From Flavobacterium sp. 270 (GTDB taxonomy: Bacteria > Bacteroidota > Bacteroidia > Flavobacteriales > Flavobacteriaceae), in the NCBI RefSeq assembly GCF_004368785.1, contig NZ_SODM01000001.1, positions 372,001 to 436,000 of the forward strand: a DNA stretch of 64,000 bases, given 5' to 3'. Within the stretch, counting starts at the first letter, position 1. Every line of letters starts with the position of its first letter. A program made the translations under genes and the position numbers. This document shows positions 26,996 to 37,136 of this stretch, piece by piece. A model generated the notes under the pieces. It was not told the origin of the DNA. It did no database searches and worked only from the letters and a program-made list of their open reading frames with translations.

Positions 26996-28138
26996 TTATA
27001 ATAACGTTTGATGAAAATTGTCATAATAAATCTCAAGTAATAATTCTGCACCATTTGAAGAAGCCAAATCAATTAAACCAATTTCACAAAGTGCATCTAT
27101 TCTGCAGGTTTGATCTTTAATTGATTTTAATTTGCCGACGCTTTTGTCAAAAACAGCGATATTTTCAATAGCATTTTTCACAATTATAATTAATTGTTTA
27201 AAATCATCTGCAGATAATTTACTTTCTTTTACATAATTTTCTAATCTGCCGCCTTCTCTATAATTTGGATAATTTTCTAATCCCATAAAAGTCAGCATCC
27301 AGACTTTATTATAACTCCAGATTGTTGTAATAATTCCGATATAATCAGCAATTAATTCATCGTGCAGGTTATTCGCAGCGTGTCCGTATTTTTTGAGTGT
27401 GTATAAATGCGTAAATTCATGTTCTTTACGTATCGAAACCGAATAAGAATCCCATAAATCTTCTGTTAATCCCAATTGATCCGCTGTAACGTTACTGTAC
27501 GGTTTTGTACTTAAAATGATGAATTTATCTTTGTATAAAGATCTGTTGGGCATAACATTATCTGAAAACTCGGTGTTCCAATCGCCGGAAGGATTGTTTT
27601 GCAGCCAGTCTTTTTTGATATTATTTAATCTTTTCCAATTGTTTAAACCGTTTAGCAATACTGCTCCCATTGATGGCGGAATTGGTACGGGATTATTTTT
27701 ATGTATCAGCGACTGTAGTATTTTTATAAAATCTTCTTTATTAGGAATAATTAATACCGGAATTTTGCCTGCAATACTTTGATGAAGTTCTAAACTGATG
27801 TTTTTTGAATCTTCTAATGCCAGATAAGCGGCTAATTTAATAGTATCTGTTTTCCCTCTTAAAACAACATTTTTATACAATTCAATTTTATCGATTTCCT
27901 TTTCAATTAAAAAATTCAATTGCGGATAACATTCTTTTAAGAGCGTAAAAATGTCTTTTCTTTCAGAAGGATTCCATAAAGATTCTTCCCAAAACTGAAT
28001 TTCAGGATCATCATTAAAAGTAGAAATCGTAGGAACATCATTTAAAATAAACTTATTAAAAAGATAGTTTCTAAGTTCTGAAGATAAACCAATCGATACC
28101 TCTTTATCTACTGGTTCTATGGGAAATAAATTGTTCAT
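26996..28138 (-). CDS. HExxH putative metalloprotein in RiPP operon
   Basis: 380 residues, no signal peptide, and no family that I can name with confidence. It contains KEHEFTHLYTLKKYG (H240-E241-x-x-H244) and, 14 residues on, HDELIADYIG with E261 or D264 as possible third zinc ligand. This is the layout of gluzincin-like metallopeptidases. It starts 4 bp after the stop of the second ABC transporter gene, so it is translated as part of the export operon. Candidate roles are a second leader protease, trimming of the core, or immunity. The HExxH with a downstream acidic helix is seen; activity is inferred. Confidence 0.65.
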   Translation of the reverse strand: MNNLFPIEPVDKEVSIGLSSELRNYLFNKFILNDVPTISTFNDDPEIQFWEESLWNPSERKDIFTLLKECYPQLNFLIEKEIDKIELYKNVVLRGKTDTIKLAAYLALEDSKNISLELHQSIAGKIPVLIIPNKEDFIKILQSLIHKNNPVPIPPSMGAVLLNGLNNWKRLNNIKKDWLQNNPSGDWNTEFSDNVMPNRSLYKDKFIILSTKPYSNVTADQLGLTEDLWDSYSVSIRKEHEFTHLYTLKKYGHAANNLHDELIADYIGIITTIWSYNKVWMLTFMGLENYPNYREGGRLENYVKESKLSADDFKQLIIIVKNAIENIAVFDKSVGKLKSIKDQTCRIDALCEIGLIDLASSNGAELLLEIYYDNFHQTLL

Positions 28139-28142
28139 GATT

Positions 28143-31049
28143 TTACGAAATTTGGCGTTTTGCCAGTTGTGTAAATAAGCCGTCCAGCTGCATTAATTCA
28201 TCATATGTACCCGATTCTATAATCTCTCCTTTGTCCAGAACATAGATATGATCGGCGTTTTTTATAGTACTTAAGCGGTGTGCAATTACAATACGTGAAG
28301 CCTGAAGTTTGTCTAAACTTTCGGCAACAATATTTTGGGTTCTGTTATCGAGCGCACTTGTAGCTTCGTCCATAAATAATAATCTGGGTTTGTGTACAAT
28401 TGCCCTTGCGATCATTAGTCGTTGTCTTTGTCCGCCCGAAAATGTTCCTGCACCTTCGCTGATAAGCGTGTGCATTTCCATAGGCATATTTTTAATATCC
28501 TCTTCCATTCCTGCCATGCGTGCGGCATCCCAGGCATCGTCTAATGTTAGTTCAGAATTCCCTACAATATTCTGATAAATACTCCCGGCCATAAGTGCTC
28601 CGTTTTGTAAAACAACACCAATTTGTCTTCTTACCAATTCTTTATTCATGGTATCAAAAGTATTTCCATCATAAAAAATAGAACCCATTTCGGCGTGTTC
28701 AAATCCTAAAAGCAATCGCATAATGGTTGATTTCCCGGAACCTGACGGCCCAACAAAAGCAACCATTTTGCCTGGTTTTATTTTAAATGTAATATCTTTT
28801 AAAATTAAAGGCTGTTCGGGATCGTATCTAAACCAAACAGAATTCATCTCGATATCTCCCGCCAATTCGCCAGGATCAATACTCTGATCCATAGATTCGG
28901 GTTCTTCTTCTAATATTGGTTTTACTCTTTCGTATAACGGAATAACATTTAAAGAGGTTATAAAGGCCATACTTAATCGTAAACTATCGCTCAAAAATTT
29001 ATTAAAAGCGGTAATAAAAGCCATAAAAGAACCTACAGATATCATACTTATTCCCGCAGTTGTAGCGTGCAGAACGGTATAATAGATAAAGGAGAAAAAG
29101 AAAATACTGGTAAATAACGGATAAGAACTATTGAAAATTTCGACAAAATTCTGATAGTTCCCAGAGTTGAATCCCAGTTGTTTTAGTTTTGAAAATTTTT
29201 CTGCCCAAAGCGTAAAAACTCTTCTTTCGCCGCCCGTTATTCTGATTTTGCTTATTCCTGATAAAAACTCAAAAAGAAAACCCTGAATTTCTCCCTGATA
29301 TTCAGAAACTTGTCGATCATATTTTAATTTTAAACAACCAATTGTAATCATAAAAGCAACTGCAGTTACGGCAAGTCCTACTCCAACCCAAGCTAAACTA
29401 GAATCGTAATAAAATAAAAGTATCAGGTTTACAAACGAGAATGCGCCGCTCAATACCGCAGTCAATAAAGTATTAGAAAGTATTTGTCGTATGGCGTTGA
29501 TGCTGAGAACTCTGTTGGTAAGATCTCCCGCAGTATATTTTTTATAAAAAGTTACAGGAAGTCTCAAGATATAATCCATAACGCCTGCCTGCAGATTGAT
29601 ACTGGATTTTGATTCTACACGCATTTGCAATACGCCCTGAACAAGCTGTAATCCGGCGGTTACCAAACCTATAATAATCATAATGGCAAATATTTCTACA
29701 TGAATAGACCGGTCTGCGGTTGGGATTACGTCATCAAAAATAATTCCTGCCAAAATAGGAATTAATAAGCCTATTACACTTCCGGCAAAGGAAGCCAGAA
29801 TTAATAATTTGGCATCTTTTTTAACGCCGTTCATGGCAAAATTCAATACCTTTTTTATGGAATCCATTTTGACATCAAATCCAGAAAAAAACATATAGCC
29901 GATTGGTTCTAATGAAGCTGCTATTTCATCATTTACAACAGATTCTGAGCCAGTTGCTAAGTTTTTTATCCAATACGAACCTGAAGTTTTTTGTATAAGT
30001 GCAACAGGATCATTGTCTTTTCTGGTAAAAGCTAGTAAATGTCCGTTTTCTTCTTTCCACCAAACGTCTCTTAAGATGATTTTGCGAACTCTTATTTTGG
30101 AGCTTTTTGCAATGGCATACAATAAATTTTTTGAACTGGTTTCGTTTGGATCAATGTGTTTGGGTTCTTCAAATTTAAATTGACTGTGCTCTGCAATGAT
30201 CTGACAGGTTGAATATAATAAACTTTGTTTGTTTAATTTTGAAGCTGCGAGGTACGGAACACTTTTTTTATTGCCCGTAACTATTGATTTTATCTTTTCG
30301 AGCGTGTTTTTTAGTTCGTCTTCTTCACCAGCCAGTTTGGCATCCAAACTTGTATTTTCAGAAATACTATTCGTTTCTATTATTTTGGTTAATTGTGCAT
30401 AAAAATGGGCTTGCAATTTTTCTAATGAAATTAAAAAATTCACATCTTCTTCCAGAACTTCACTGGTGCTTAATATTTTAACTTCTGTCGTAGTGGATAT
30501 CGATTTTATCCATAGTTTATTGGATACCGGAATTGGAAAATTAGGATGCTGATCAAAATTAACATTAAGATCTTCGGAAAATATTGAAAGACTTCCGTTG
30601 TCCAGACCAACCCAATTTACGCCGTGTGAAGGATATGCAATGGCATTTTCTTTTAAATTTATGGTATTAAAATCATCAATGGCGGTAAAAACTCTGGGTG
30701 CGTTTTGTGAATTTAATTCTGCCGATGTTTTTAAGATCCATTTGTTGATCATGTTTTTCAAAAAGAAACGATCAATATGCAAAAGGTCGCTTTTTTCTAT
30801 TGCGAGTAATTTTGCTTCATTAGAAAAAACAATTAATCTGGTTGTATCTGTGTAATCTACAGGAAGTAAGCTAAATAATAGTTCGCCTTTTTTTGCAGAA
30901 TATAAATATTTAAGCGCACACAGATATTCTCCGTCTACGTCAATTTTAGTATAAAATACATTTACTTCTCCCGAAATAATCATCCAGAAGCGGTCTGTAT
31001 TATGAAGAATCAATGGATTTTCTACCCCAATATGTATTTTCTCGTTCAT
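28143..31049 (-). CDS. NHLP-type bacteriocin export ABC transporter (permease/ATPase)
   Basis: 968 residues. A long N-terminal region begins with a beta-roll reminiscent of a cyclic-nucleotide/cupin fold (FWMIISGEVNVFYTKIDVDG, then KKGELLFSLLP). It is followed by the six-helix ABC exporter domain and a nucleotide-binding domain (GPSGSGKST, FSGGQRQRLMIARAI, LLFMDEATSALD). There is no C39 peptidase. This matches the second transporter (ABC2) that accompanies nitrile-hydratase-leader RiPPs. It lies 12 bp after the peptidase-containing ABC gene, and the two probably form a heteromeric exporter. The N-terminal roll may sense or dock precursor; this is inference. Confidence 0.92.
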   Translation of the reverse strand: MNEKIHIGVENPLILHNTDRFWMIISGEVNVFYTKIDVDGEYLCALKYLYSAKKGELLFSLLPVDYTDTTRLIVFSNEAKLLAIEKSDLLHIDRFFLKNMINKWILKTSAELNSQNAPRVFTAIDDFNTINLKENAIAYPSHGVNWVGLDNGSLSIFSEDLNVNFDQHPNFPIPVSNKLWIKSISTTTEVKILSTSEVLEEDVNFLISLEKLQAHFYAQLTKIIETNSISENTSLDAKLAGEEDELKNTLEKIKSIVTGNKKSVPYLAASKLNKQSLLYSTCQIIAEHSQFKFEEPKHIDPNETSSKNLLYAIAKSSKIRVRKIILRDVWWKEENGHLLAFTRKDNDPVALIQKTSGSYWIKNLATGSESVVNDEIAASLEPIGYMFFSGFDVKMDSIKKVLNFAMNGVKKDAKLLILASFAGSVIGLLIPILAGIIFDDVIPTADRSIHVEIFAIMIIIGLVTAGLQLVQGVLQMRVESKSSINLQAGVMDYILRLPVTFYKKYTAGDLTNRVLSINAIRQILSNTLLTAVLSGAFSFVNLILLFYYDSSLAWVGVGLAVTAVAFMITIGCLKLKYDRQVSEYQGEIQGFLFEFLSGISKIRITGGERRVFTLWAEKFSKLKQLGFNSGNYQNFVEIFNSSYPLFTSIFFFSFIYYTVLHATTAGISMISVGSFMAFITAFNKFLSDSLRLSMAFITSLNVIPLYERVKPILEEEPESMDQSIDPGELAGDIEMNSVWFRYDPEQPLILKDITFKIKPGKMVAFVGPSGSGKSTIMRLLLGFEHAEMGSIFYDGNTFDTMNKELVRRQIGVVLQNGALMAGSIYQNIVGNSELTLDDAWDAARMAGMEEDIKNMPMEMHTLISEGAGTFSGGQRQRLMIARAIVHKPRLLFMDEATSALDNRTQNIVAESLDKLQASRIVIAHRLSTIKNADHIYVLDKGEIIESGTYDELMQLDGLFTQLAKRQIS

Positions 31050-31061
31050 TGATTTTAGATT

Positions 31062-33260
31062 TTATTTTGATTCAATCAGGCTTGCATAAACTCCGTTTAG
31101 TTTTAATAATTCTTGATGAGAACCACGTTCTACAATTTTTCCCAATTCCATAACAATAATCTCATCGCAGTCAATTATGGTGCTTAATCTGTGTGCTACA
31201 ATCAGGCACGTACAACCTCTTTTTTTGATATTGTCCATTATCGTTTTTTCGGTCGTTGGGTCTAATGCGCTGGTCGCTTCATCCATAACCAAAATTGTTG
31301 GGTTGCCCGATAAGGCTCTCGCAATTTCTATACGCTGTCGTTGTCCGCCGCTAAAATTGGTTCCGCCTTCCATTACAGCACTATCATACCCGTCTGTTCT
31401 CGAGGCAATAACATCGTGAATCGCCGCATCGCGAGCTGAATTAATAATTTGTTTTTCAGAAATCATCGTGTCCCAAAAAGAGATGTTTTCTTTAATTGTG
31501 CCATTAAACACAATAACTTCCTGATCTACTACGGCTAACGAACTTGTAATGATGTTTCTTGGAATTGTTTTTCGGTCTTTTCCATCCAATAAAACATCTC
31601 CTTTCCACGGATCATAAAGTCCCGAAGCGATTTTGGCAACGGTTGATTTCCCGCTTCCGGAGCCTCCCACTAAAGCAACTCTGCTTCCGGGTCTTAGTTT
31701 TATATTGAAGTTTTCTATTAATGCCGGCATTGTGGTATTGTAGCCAAATGTGATGTCTTTCATTTCAAAATAGCCAATCAATTTATTTTTAAGAACCTCA
31801 TTCTCTGATTGTACGTTTTCATTTGGCTCTTTTTCTCTAAATTGATTGTCCACTTCATAATTCAATACGTCATCAATACGGCTCATGTCACTTTCTGTTT
31901 CGTGCAGCAGATTACCAACGGTAACCAATTGATTTACTGGCGTAATAAAATTATTCATTAGATAAGTAAACGCTACAAGTGCTCCCAAAGTCATTTCGCC
32001 GTCCATAATTCGGAGTGCTCCAATTCCAAGAATCATTGAGTTGGTTAATGAGGTTATCAGATTCGGAAGAACATTCAGTCTGATGGTTAACCAGCCGAGT
32101 TCTTGCTGTGCATTCATTACTTTTGCCAGATAACCGATCCAGTTGGTAAAAAAGTCATTTTCTCTTCCCGATGCTTTTAAGGTTTCTACCATACTGATTC
32201 CAGAAGTTGTGGTTCCCAGGAGTTTTCCGGTTTCGTTGCTTAAGCGTCGGCTTCCGTCTTTTCTGGCCGTTGCAACGCATTTTAAAATGACAATATTTAA
32301 TCCTGCCATAAAAATTCCGATCAAAGTAAGCGTAATGTCATAAGAAAACATTAGGACAGCATAAAAAATAATCACGATTACATTTAAAGCTGCATTGGCT
32401 AAATCACCGCTTAATAACTTGGCTACTTTATCGTTTAATGAAACCCTGTTTCCTACTTCGCCACTGTAACGTTGTGTAAAAAAGGCAATTGGAAGATGAA
32501 AAACGTGCCACAAAAATTTACTGGATGTTACTAATGCTATTTTTGTTTCCAGCTTTAGCAAAAAATATTGCTGCAGATATACTAATACGGAATTGATTAT
32601 AAAGATTCCTCCCATAATCAACAGTAAAGGCATTACAAAACCGGAAAATCGGTTGATTAAATATTTGTCTATAAAAACAGTAAGAAACGACGGAATTATT
32701 AAACCGGGAATTACTAAAAATAAACTGGCAATAATAATATAGATAATGCTTGATTTTGAGCTGGCAACTCTGGAAAGCAAAGACCCGATAAGTCCTTTTC
32801 TCTCATTGCCTTTTTCAAAACTTTCATTTGGTTCAAAAGTCAGCACTACTCCCGTATACGCATCATCAAATTCCTGATGGCTTACGGCATATCTTCCCTG
32901 TGCGGGATCGCTTAAATATACTTTCTTTTTGGTAAAACCTTCGAGCACCAAAAAGTGATTAAAATTCCAAAAGATAATCGATGGAGTTTGTATCTGCATT
33001 AGTTTTTCGATCGATTTTGCGTAACCTTTTGCGTCGAGTCCGCACTCTTTTGCCGCTTTTATAATGTTGGTTGCTTTTAGTCCGTCTCTGGAAACGCCGC
33101 AAGCAATTCTTAATTTTTCTAAAGGCACAAATTTGCCATAATGACCTAAAATAATACTCAAAGCCGCCGCACCGCATTCAACACTTTCCATCTGCAATAC
33201 AGTTGGAACTTTGACTGGCCTGGCTATTTTTTCTATAACAAAAGTGGTACTTTCAGACAT
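31062..33260 (-). CDS. NHLP-type peptidase-containing ABC exporter (C39)
   Basis: 732 residues. The N-terminal C39 peptidase domain has C29 in MESVECGAAALSIILGHYG, H102 in FNHFLVLEGF and D118 in YLSDPAQG. The exporter membrane domain and a nucleotide-binding domain follow (GGSGSGKST, FSGGQRQRIEIARAL, LVMDEATSALD). It cleaves NHLP leaders after the Gly-Gly motif and exports the core peptide. Start 9 bp after the HlyD stop. All six precursors in this window have the GG motif this protein would cut. Confidence 0.95.
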   Translation of the reverse strand: MSESTTFVIEKIARPVKVPTVLQMESVECGAAALSIILGHYGKFVPLEKLRIACGVSRDGLKATNIIKAAKECGLDAKGYAKSIEKLMQIQTPSIIFWNFNHFLVLEGFTKKKVYLSDPAQGRYAVSHQEFDDAYTGVVLTFEPNESFEKGNERKGLIGSLLSRVASSKSSIIYIIIASLFLVIPGLIIPSFLTVFIDKYLINRFSGFVMPLLLIMGGIFIINSVLVYLQQYFLLKLETKIALVTSSKFLWHVFHLPIAFFTQRYSGEVGNRVSLNDKVAKLLSGDLANAALNVIVIIFYAVLMFSYDITLTLIGIFMAGLNIVILKCVATARKDGSRRLSNETGKLLGTTTSGISMVETLKASGRENDFFTNWIGYLAKVMNAQQELGWLTIRLNVLPNLITSLTNSMILGIGALRIMDGEMTLGALVAFTYLMNNFITPVNQLVTVGNLLHETESDMSRIDDVLNYEVDNQFREKEPNENVQSENEVLKNKLIGYFEMKDITFGYNTTMPALIENFNIKLRPGSRVALVGGSGSGKSTVAKIASGLYDPWKGDVLLDGKDRKTIPRNIITSSLAVVDQEVIVFNGTIKENISFWDTMISEKQIINSARDAAIHDVIASRTDGYDSAVMEGGTNFSGGQRQRIEIARALSGNPTILVMDEATSALDPTTEKTIMDNIKKRGCTCLIVAHRLSTIIDCDEIIVMELGKIVERGSHQELLKLNGVYASLIESK

Positions 33261-33269
33261 CGTTATGTA

Positions 33270-34532
33270 TTAGTATAAATCAAAAAATTTCTTGAATGCA
33301 GGAACTACAATTGTCACTGGAGGTTCTTGTCTTATGGTCACTTTTCCCATACAGGATGTGCCTTCTTTAATAAAAATCTCCGGTCCTTTTGCCGATGTCC
33401 ATTTAAAACCGCTGTACGAGTTTGGATCTTTTTCAAAATCAACATGTACTTCAAATAATGGTCCTTGTGCCAAAAGTCCTTTGGCAAGCTGATCGTTTTT
33501 TATAGAAGTAAGCATACCTTGCTGTGTTACCGGAAAATCGGAAACGTAGGTTACTTTTCCTTTTATAAAACCATATTCTTGTGGCTGTACGGTAGATGGA
33601 ACTACGAGAGCTTCCATTCCTCTTCGTATTTTTTTTCCGTCCTGAGAAGGGATGTATAAAATTCCTTTGAGTCCGGCGAGTTTTTTCTCGTGCAGGTTTT
33701 TGAGTTTAAACAATGGAGTTCCAGAACCAACAACAATTCCGGCATCGGTTAAAACCTCTATCACTTCTCCGTCGTACGGACTTTTTATATTTTTTTGAAG
33801 ATCATATTTTTCGGTTAAAAACTGCAGGTTTCTTTCGGCTTCGGCAATTCTTTGGTTTTGTAATGTTACTTTTTGCTGTAAATCAAAACCCAGATTATGT
33901 TGTTGTGTTGAGGTTTCTACGGTTTGTCCTTTTAGTCTTTCAATTGTATTTCTTGACGCTTCTATTTGTTGTTTGGTTACCGCTACTTCCGATTTTGTTA
34001 TTAAACCTTTAGAAAGCAGCGTGTTTTCTGAATCTAACTGATTATTGAGAAAAACGAGTTTCTTTTTTTCTGATTCAATTTCTCCTTGAATGCTTACTCG
34101 GGTTTGTTTGATTAATTCGCTTTGCAAATGTGTTCCCTGACTGCCATAAGTTGCGAGTTTTCCCATTTCAAACTTTCGATCAGATACTACGGCTTTTGCA
34201 TCTTCTATTTGCTGATACAGTTCGGGTTGTTTTATGGTGGCAATAATGTCTCCTTTTTTTATATGTTCTCCTATGGCTGCTTTTAGTTCTACCAATTGTC
34301 CCTGAGATGTAGCAACAACTTCGTGTACTTCTCCTCCCTGCACAACTCCTACTACATCTAGTTTTGTTTTTACAGTACCCATAAATGCCCACAAAACGCC
34401 TGTAAACAGTGCCAATGCAACTGTAACAAGCGCTATCCAGGCTTTTGGGCCTGTTACTTTTATTAACTGGTCTAATTTTTCTGGAGTTGAAAGCTTCTCT
34501 AACGCCGATTTTCTAAAAAAACTTGCTGACAT
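33270..34532 (-). CDS. HlyD-family adaptor of RiPP exporter
   Basis: 420 residues with one N-terminal membrane anchor (WIALVTVALALFTGVLWAFMG, about 32-52). Then come the lipoyl half (VVATSQGQLVELKAAIGEHIKKGDIIATIKQPE), a long coiled coil (about 110-230), the second lipoyl half (IKSPYDGEVIEVLTDAGIVVGSGTPLF), and a C-terminal beta-barrel. It is a periplasmic adaptor that links the ABC exporter to the TolC protein encoded 17 bp upstream. It fits the bacteriocin-system secretion protein class found with NHLP precursors. Confidence 0.93.
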   Translation of the reverse strand: MSASFFRKSALEKLSTPEKLDQLIKVTGPKAWIALVTVALALFTGVLWAFMGTVKTKLDVVGVVQGGEVHEVVATSQGQLVELKAAIGEHIKKGDIIATIKQPELYQQIEDAKAVVSDRKFEMGKLATYGSQGTHLQSELIKQTRVSIQGEIESEKKKLVFLNNQLDSENTLLSKGLITKSEVAVTKQQIEASRNTIERLKGQTVETSTQQHNLGFDLQQKVTLQNQRIAEAERNLQFLTEKYDLQKNIKSPYDGEVIEVLTDAGIVVGSGTPLFKLKNLHEKKLAGLKGILYIPSQDGKKIRRGMEALVVPSTVQPQEYGFIKGKVTYVSDFPVTQQGMLTSIKNDQLAKGLLAQGPLFEVHVDFEKDPNSYSGFKWTSAKGPEIFIKEGTSCMGKVTIRQEPPVTIVVPAFKKFFDLY

Positions 34533-34549
34533 AGTTTCCGAGTTTATTA

Positions 34550-36118
34550 TTAATTTTCTGTGTTTGGAACCGTATAAAATGCATTTTGAATGACTTTAAA
34601 ATCAGGGCTTTCTTTGGAGACAAGTGTTCCTGTTTCGTGTCTGAGATTTATAATGGCGTTTGAAAACTGCTGCTCTGCATTTAGATATTCTAATTCTGAA
34701 AAAGTAAATCTTTCCTGAAACAGCATTAAATTAAGAAGCGTTGTTAAACCCATCTGAAATTTAATCTGCTCGTTGTCAAAAGCAGTTTTATGAAATCCCA
34801 TAGATTCTTTTGCCTTCTCGAGTATTAGCACGCTGTTGCTTAAATTATTGAGCGAAAGGTTTACGTTTAAATCTACGTTTCGCTTTGCATTATCGCTTAT
34901 AACTGCCTGATCGCTTGCTGCCGTTTTATTAATAGAATAATTTCCTTTTGCCAGATTATTGTTTAAGGCAAATGCGAAGGTCAATTTTGCTCCCACGCCA
35001 ACATCTTGCCCCTGATTGTGTACAAATGATGTAAGCGTTTTATCTACTCCGTTTCCTACACTGGTACTTCCGTAATAAGCAAAACCAGTTAAGTCTAACT
35101 GGGGTTTCAAATTATTTTCGGCCAATTGTAATTGCAGTTCTACTGCTTCGGTAACTTTTTGCAGGGCTTTTAGATCGCCTCGATTCTCTTTGGCAGTTTT
35201 AATAAGTTCATTTTTATTGATGTTTTCTTTGTAACCACTTTCTGCAACTACCGGAAAATCATTTACCGGATCATCCAGCTGCTGGCTTTCTTCATCAGAT
35301 AAACCTATTGTTCTTCCTAAAGTTAATCTTGCGTTGTATAAATTTTGCTGTGCAACAATCGTTAATCTTTCCTGGCTGGTTAAATCAGCACTTACCTGAG
35401 CCATATCGCTCTCTGGTTTTTTGTCTGCTTTTATTAATTCTTTGGTAATCTCTAAAACGTTCCTGACTCTGGCTTCGTTTTGTATGTAAACTTCAAGGCT
35501 TTTAAATGCGGTATAATAATTCCAATACGCGATTCCCATTTGCAGGATTTCATACGAATTGGTAAACTCATAATCCAGTTTATTTTTATCAATAATTAGT
35601 TTTGCAGCCTGTTCTCCAGTGGTTACTATTTTTTTTCCTCTTCCTTTTAAAAGCGGCTGTGTCAACGAAAAATTAAGCACCCCGGTATGGTTTCCATAAA
35701 ACGGCCCTACAAATTCTTCGAATGTATTGTACGGAAAATTGCTGTTGTTATATCTGTATCTTAAACTTACTTCGGCAATTTGCGATGTTCTGAATCTTTT
35801 TTGCAATCCAGCCGAAAAATCTACTGAATTGGAGTTTAATGATTGGTTTAAGTATTGACTTCTTGGATCTGCATCATAAAGATTTAATCTGCCGGTTTGA
35901 TACGAAAGCTCTGAATTTAATCTAAAATCAAATGTGCTCCATTGTACCTGCAGCTCCCCTTCCGCATTCTGTATGGCATAAAAATTTCTTTTAATATTAG
36001 GACTTTTGTTAAAAGTCATATTAGAAATTTCTACTAAGTCACATTTAATTTTAGATTGGCCTTCTATATTGTTAACAGCAGTAATCCAAACCGCAAAAAA
36101 GAAATATTTAAACCTCAT
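34550..36118 (-). CDS. TolC-family outer membrane efflux protein
   Basis: 522 residues with a signal peptide (MRFKYFFFAVWITAVNNIEGQ). Two outer-membrane-efflux repeats contain long helical segments (AEVSLRYRYNNSNF, QAAKLIIDKNKLDYEFTNSYEILQMGIAYWNYYTAFKS, NRGDLKALQKVTEAVELQLQLAENNLKPQLDLTG). SLTQPLLKGRGKK is typical of this TolC subclass. It provides the outer-membrane exit for the RiPP exporter and sits first among the tightly spaced export genes (gaps of 17, 9, 12 and 4 bp follow). Confidence 0.92.
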   Translation of the reverse strand: MRFKYFFFAVWITAVNNIEGQSKIKCDLVEISNMTFNKSPNIKRNFYAIQNAEGELQVQWSTFDFRLNSELSYQTGRLNLYDADPRSQYLNQSLNSNSVDFSAGLQKRFRTSQIAEVSLRYRYNNSNFPYNTFEEFVGPFYGNHTGVLNFSLTQPLLKGRGKKIVTTGEQAAKLIIDKNKLDYEFTNSYEILQMGIAYWNYYTAFKSLEVYIQNEARVRNVLEITKELIKADKKPESDMAQVSADLTSQERLTIVAQQNLYNARLTLGRTIGLSDEESQQLDDPVNDFPVVAESGYKENINKNELIKTAKENRGDLKALQKVTEAVELQLQLAENNLKPQLDLTGFAYYGSTSVGNGVDKTLTSFVHNQGQDVGVGAKLTFAFALNNNLAKGNYSINKTAASDQAVISDNAKRNVDLNVNLSLNNLSNSVLILEKAKESMGFHKTAFDNEQIKFQMGLTTLLNLMLFQERFTFSELEYLNAEQQFSNAIINLRHETGTLVSKESPDFKVIQNAFYTVPNTEN

Positions 36119-36149
36119 TTAGATCTGATGTTTTAGCATTAATAATTGA

Positions 36150-36671
36150 TTACGCCTCTGAAAATCGGTGCAGAATTTGTCCAAAATGCGAACCTGCCTG
36201 CGTTACTCCGTCTAATATTTTGGTATCTATCAAATCTTCCTCTTCCACTATTCCGTATCCTAATTGATCTGTTGTTTTTCTTAATCTGTTAGAAAGAAAT
36301 AAAGCCAGTCCGTAATAAAAATTAGCTTTAAAATCTGGATTTGCCGCAAGTCTTACTTCTATTATCTCACGCGATATTTTATATAATATTGATGTTTTTT
36401 TGGCAACCACAGAAACCGATGGCGGTCTTGTTTCTAAGAAAGACATTTCTCCTACAACTTCTCCAGAACCTAAGGTTGCAATATCTTCTTTATCACCATT
36501 ATCTGCGCATACAGACAATTGACCAGATAATACGATGTACAAACTATCTATAAAATTTCCTTTCTGAATGAGTTTTTCTCCTCCTCTTAATTCTATTTTT
36601 TGTCCACTGTGAATCAACCATTCTACATCTCTGTTATTAAACTGCCCTAAGAAAAAAAGTGCTCTTTTCAT
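36150..36671 (-). CDS. Cyclic-nucleotide-binding-type regulator domain protein
   Basis: 173 residues made up of one CNB domain and no HTH. IHSGQKIELRGGEKLIQKGNFIDSLYIVLSGQLSVC and LGSGEVVGEMSFLETRPPSVSVVAKKTSILYKISREII are the beta-roll and phosphate-cassette region. The cassette GEMSFLETRPPSVSV keeps Glu and an Arg but lacks the usual R-[ST]-A-[TS]-V order, so cNMP binding is uncertain. It lies between an NHLP precursor and the TolC gene (31 bp). With the adenylyl cyclase at 43264 it may form a signalling link within the locus. Confidence 0.82.
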   Translation of the reverse strand: MKRALFFLGQFNNRDVEWLIHSGQKIELRGGEKLIQKGNFIDSLYIVLSGQLSVCADNGDKEDIATLGSGEVVGEMSFLETRPPSVSVVAKKTSILYKISREIIEVRLAANPDFKANFYYGLALFLSNRLRKTTDQLGYGIVEEEDLIDTKILDGVTQAGSHFGQILHRFSEA

Positions 36672-36740
36672 AATTATGTTTTTTTAGAAGTTATACTTGT
36701 TTGTTTGAATCTGTTTTTGATTTGCAACTCTGAATTTCTT

Positions 36741-37079
36741 TTATTTATTGATGTCCCGCAAAGAATCGTACAAACTTCCAAAGTCTGTAATTACCGTATT
36801 GGCAGATGTTCCTCCTCCGCAGTTGTCTAATTTTTTTTCGTCGAGTTCCTGATCATTCTGCTGCATTTTTATAGGAATGTTGATATACAGAAATTCCGGG
36901 TCAGACTGGTCTGTCACTTTTATCTTTTTCCCTATCGGCAGCCTTCTCCCAAAAAACGCTTCTAATGTTTTTTCAGGGTTTTTCAGCAATGATTTTTTAA
37001 AATCATCATTCTCCCAAGCTTCTGCAATTATCCTAAAAAATACATCCTGGCCTTTTTTCTGTTCTTCTGTTAAAATCAT
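36741..37079 (-). CDS. RiPP precursor with NHLP leader (F)
   Basis: 112 residues. The leader has the nitrile-hydratase-alpha-like signature RIIAEAWENDDFKKSLLKNP and KKIKVTDQSDPEFLYINIP, then NCGGG (86-90). The core, 91-112, is TSANTVITDFGSLYDSLRDINK: six Ser/Thr, no Cys. Unlike the other precursors it has a cysteine just before the glycines. It belongs to the export operon rather than to the dehydratase side. Cleavage after GG is expected from the C39 exporter. The core without Cys cannot form an intramolecular lanthionine. Confidence 0.85.
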   Translation of the reverse strand: MILTEEQKKGQDVFFRIIAEAWENDDFKKSLLKNPEKTLEAFFGRRLPIGKKIKVTDQSDPEFLYINIPIKMQQNDQELDEKKLDNCGGGTSANTVITDFGSLYDSLRDINK

Positions 37080-37136
37080 TTTCTTAATGCTTAAATTTTT
37101 ATTTTGATTCTTGCTGACAATTGTTTTAATCGCTAT

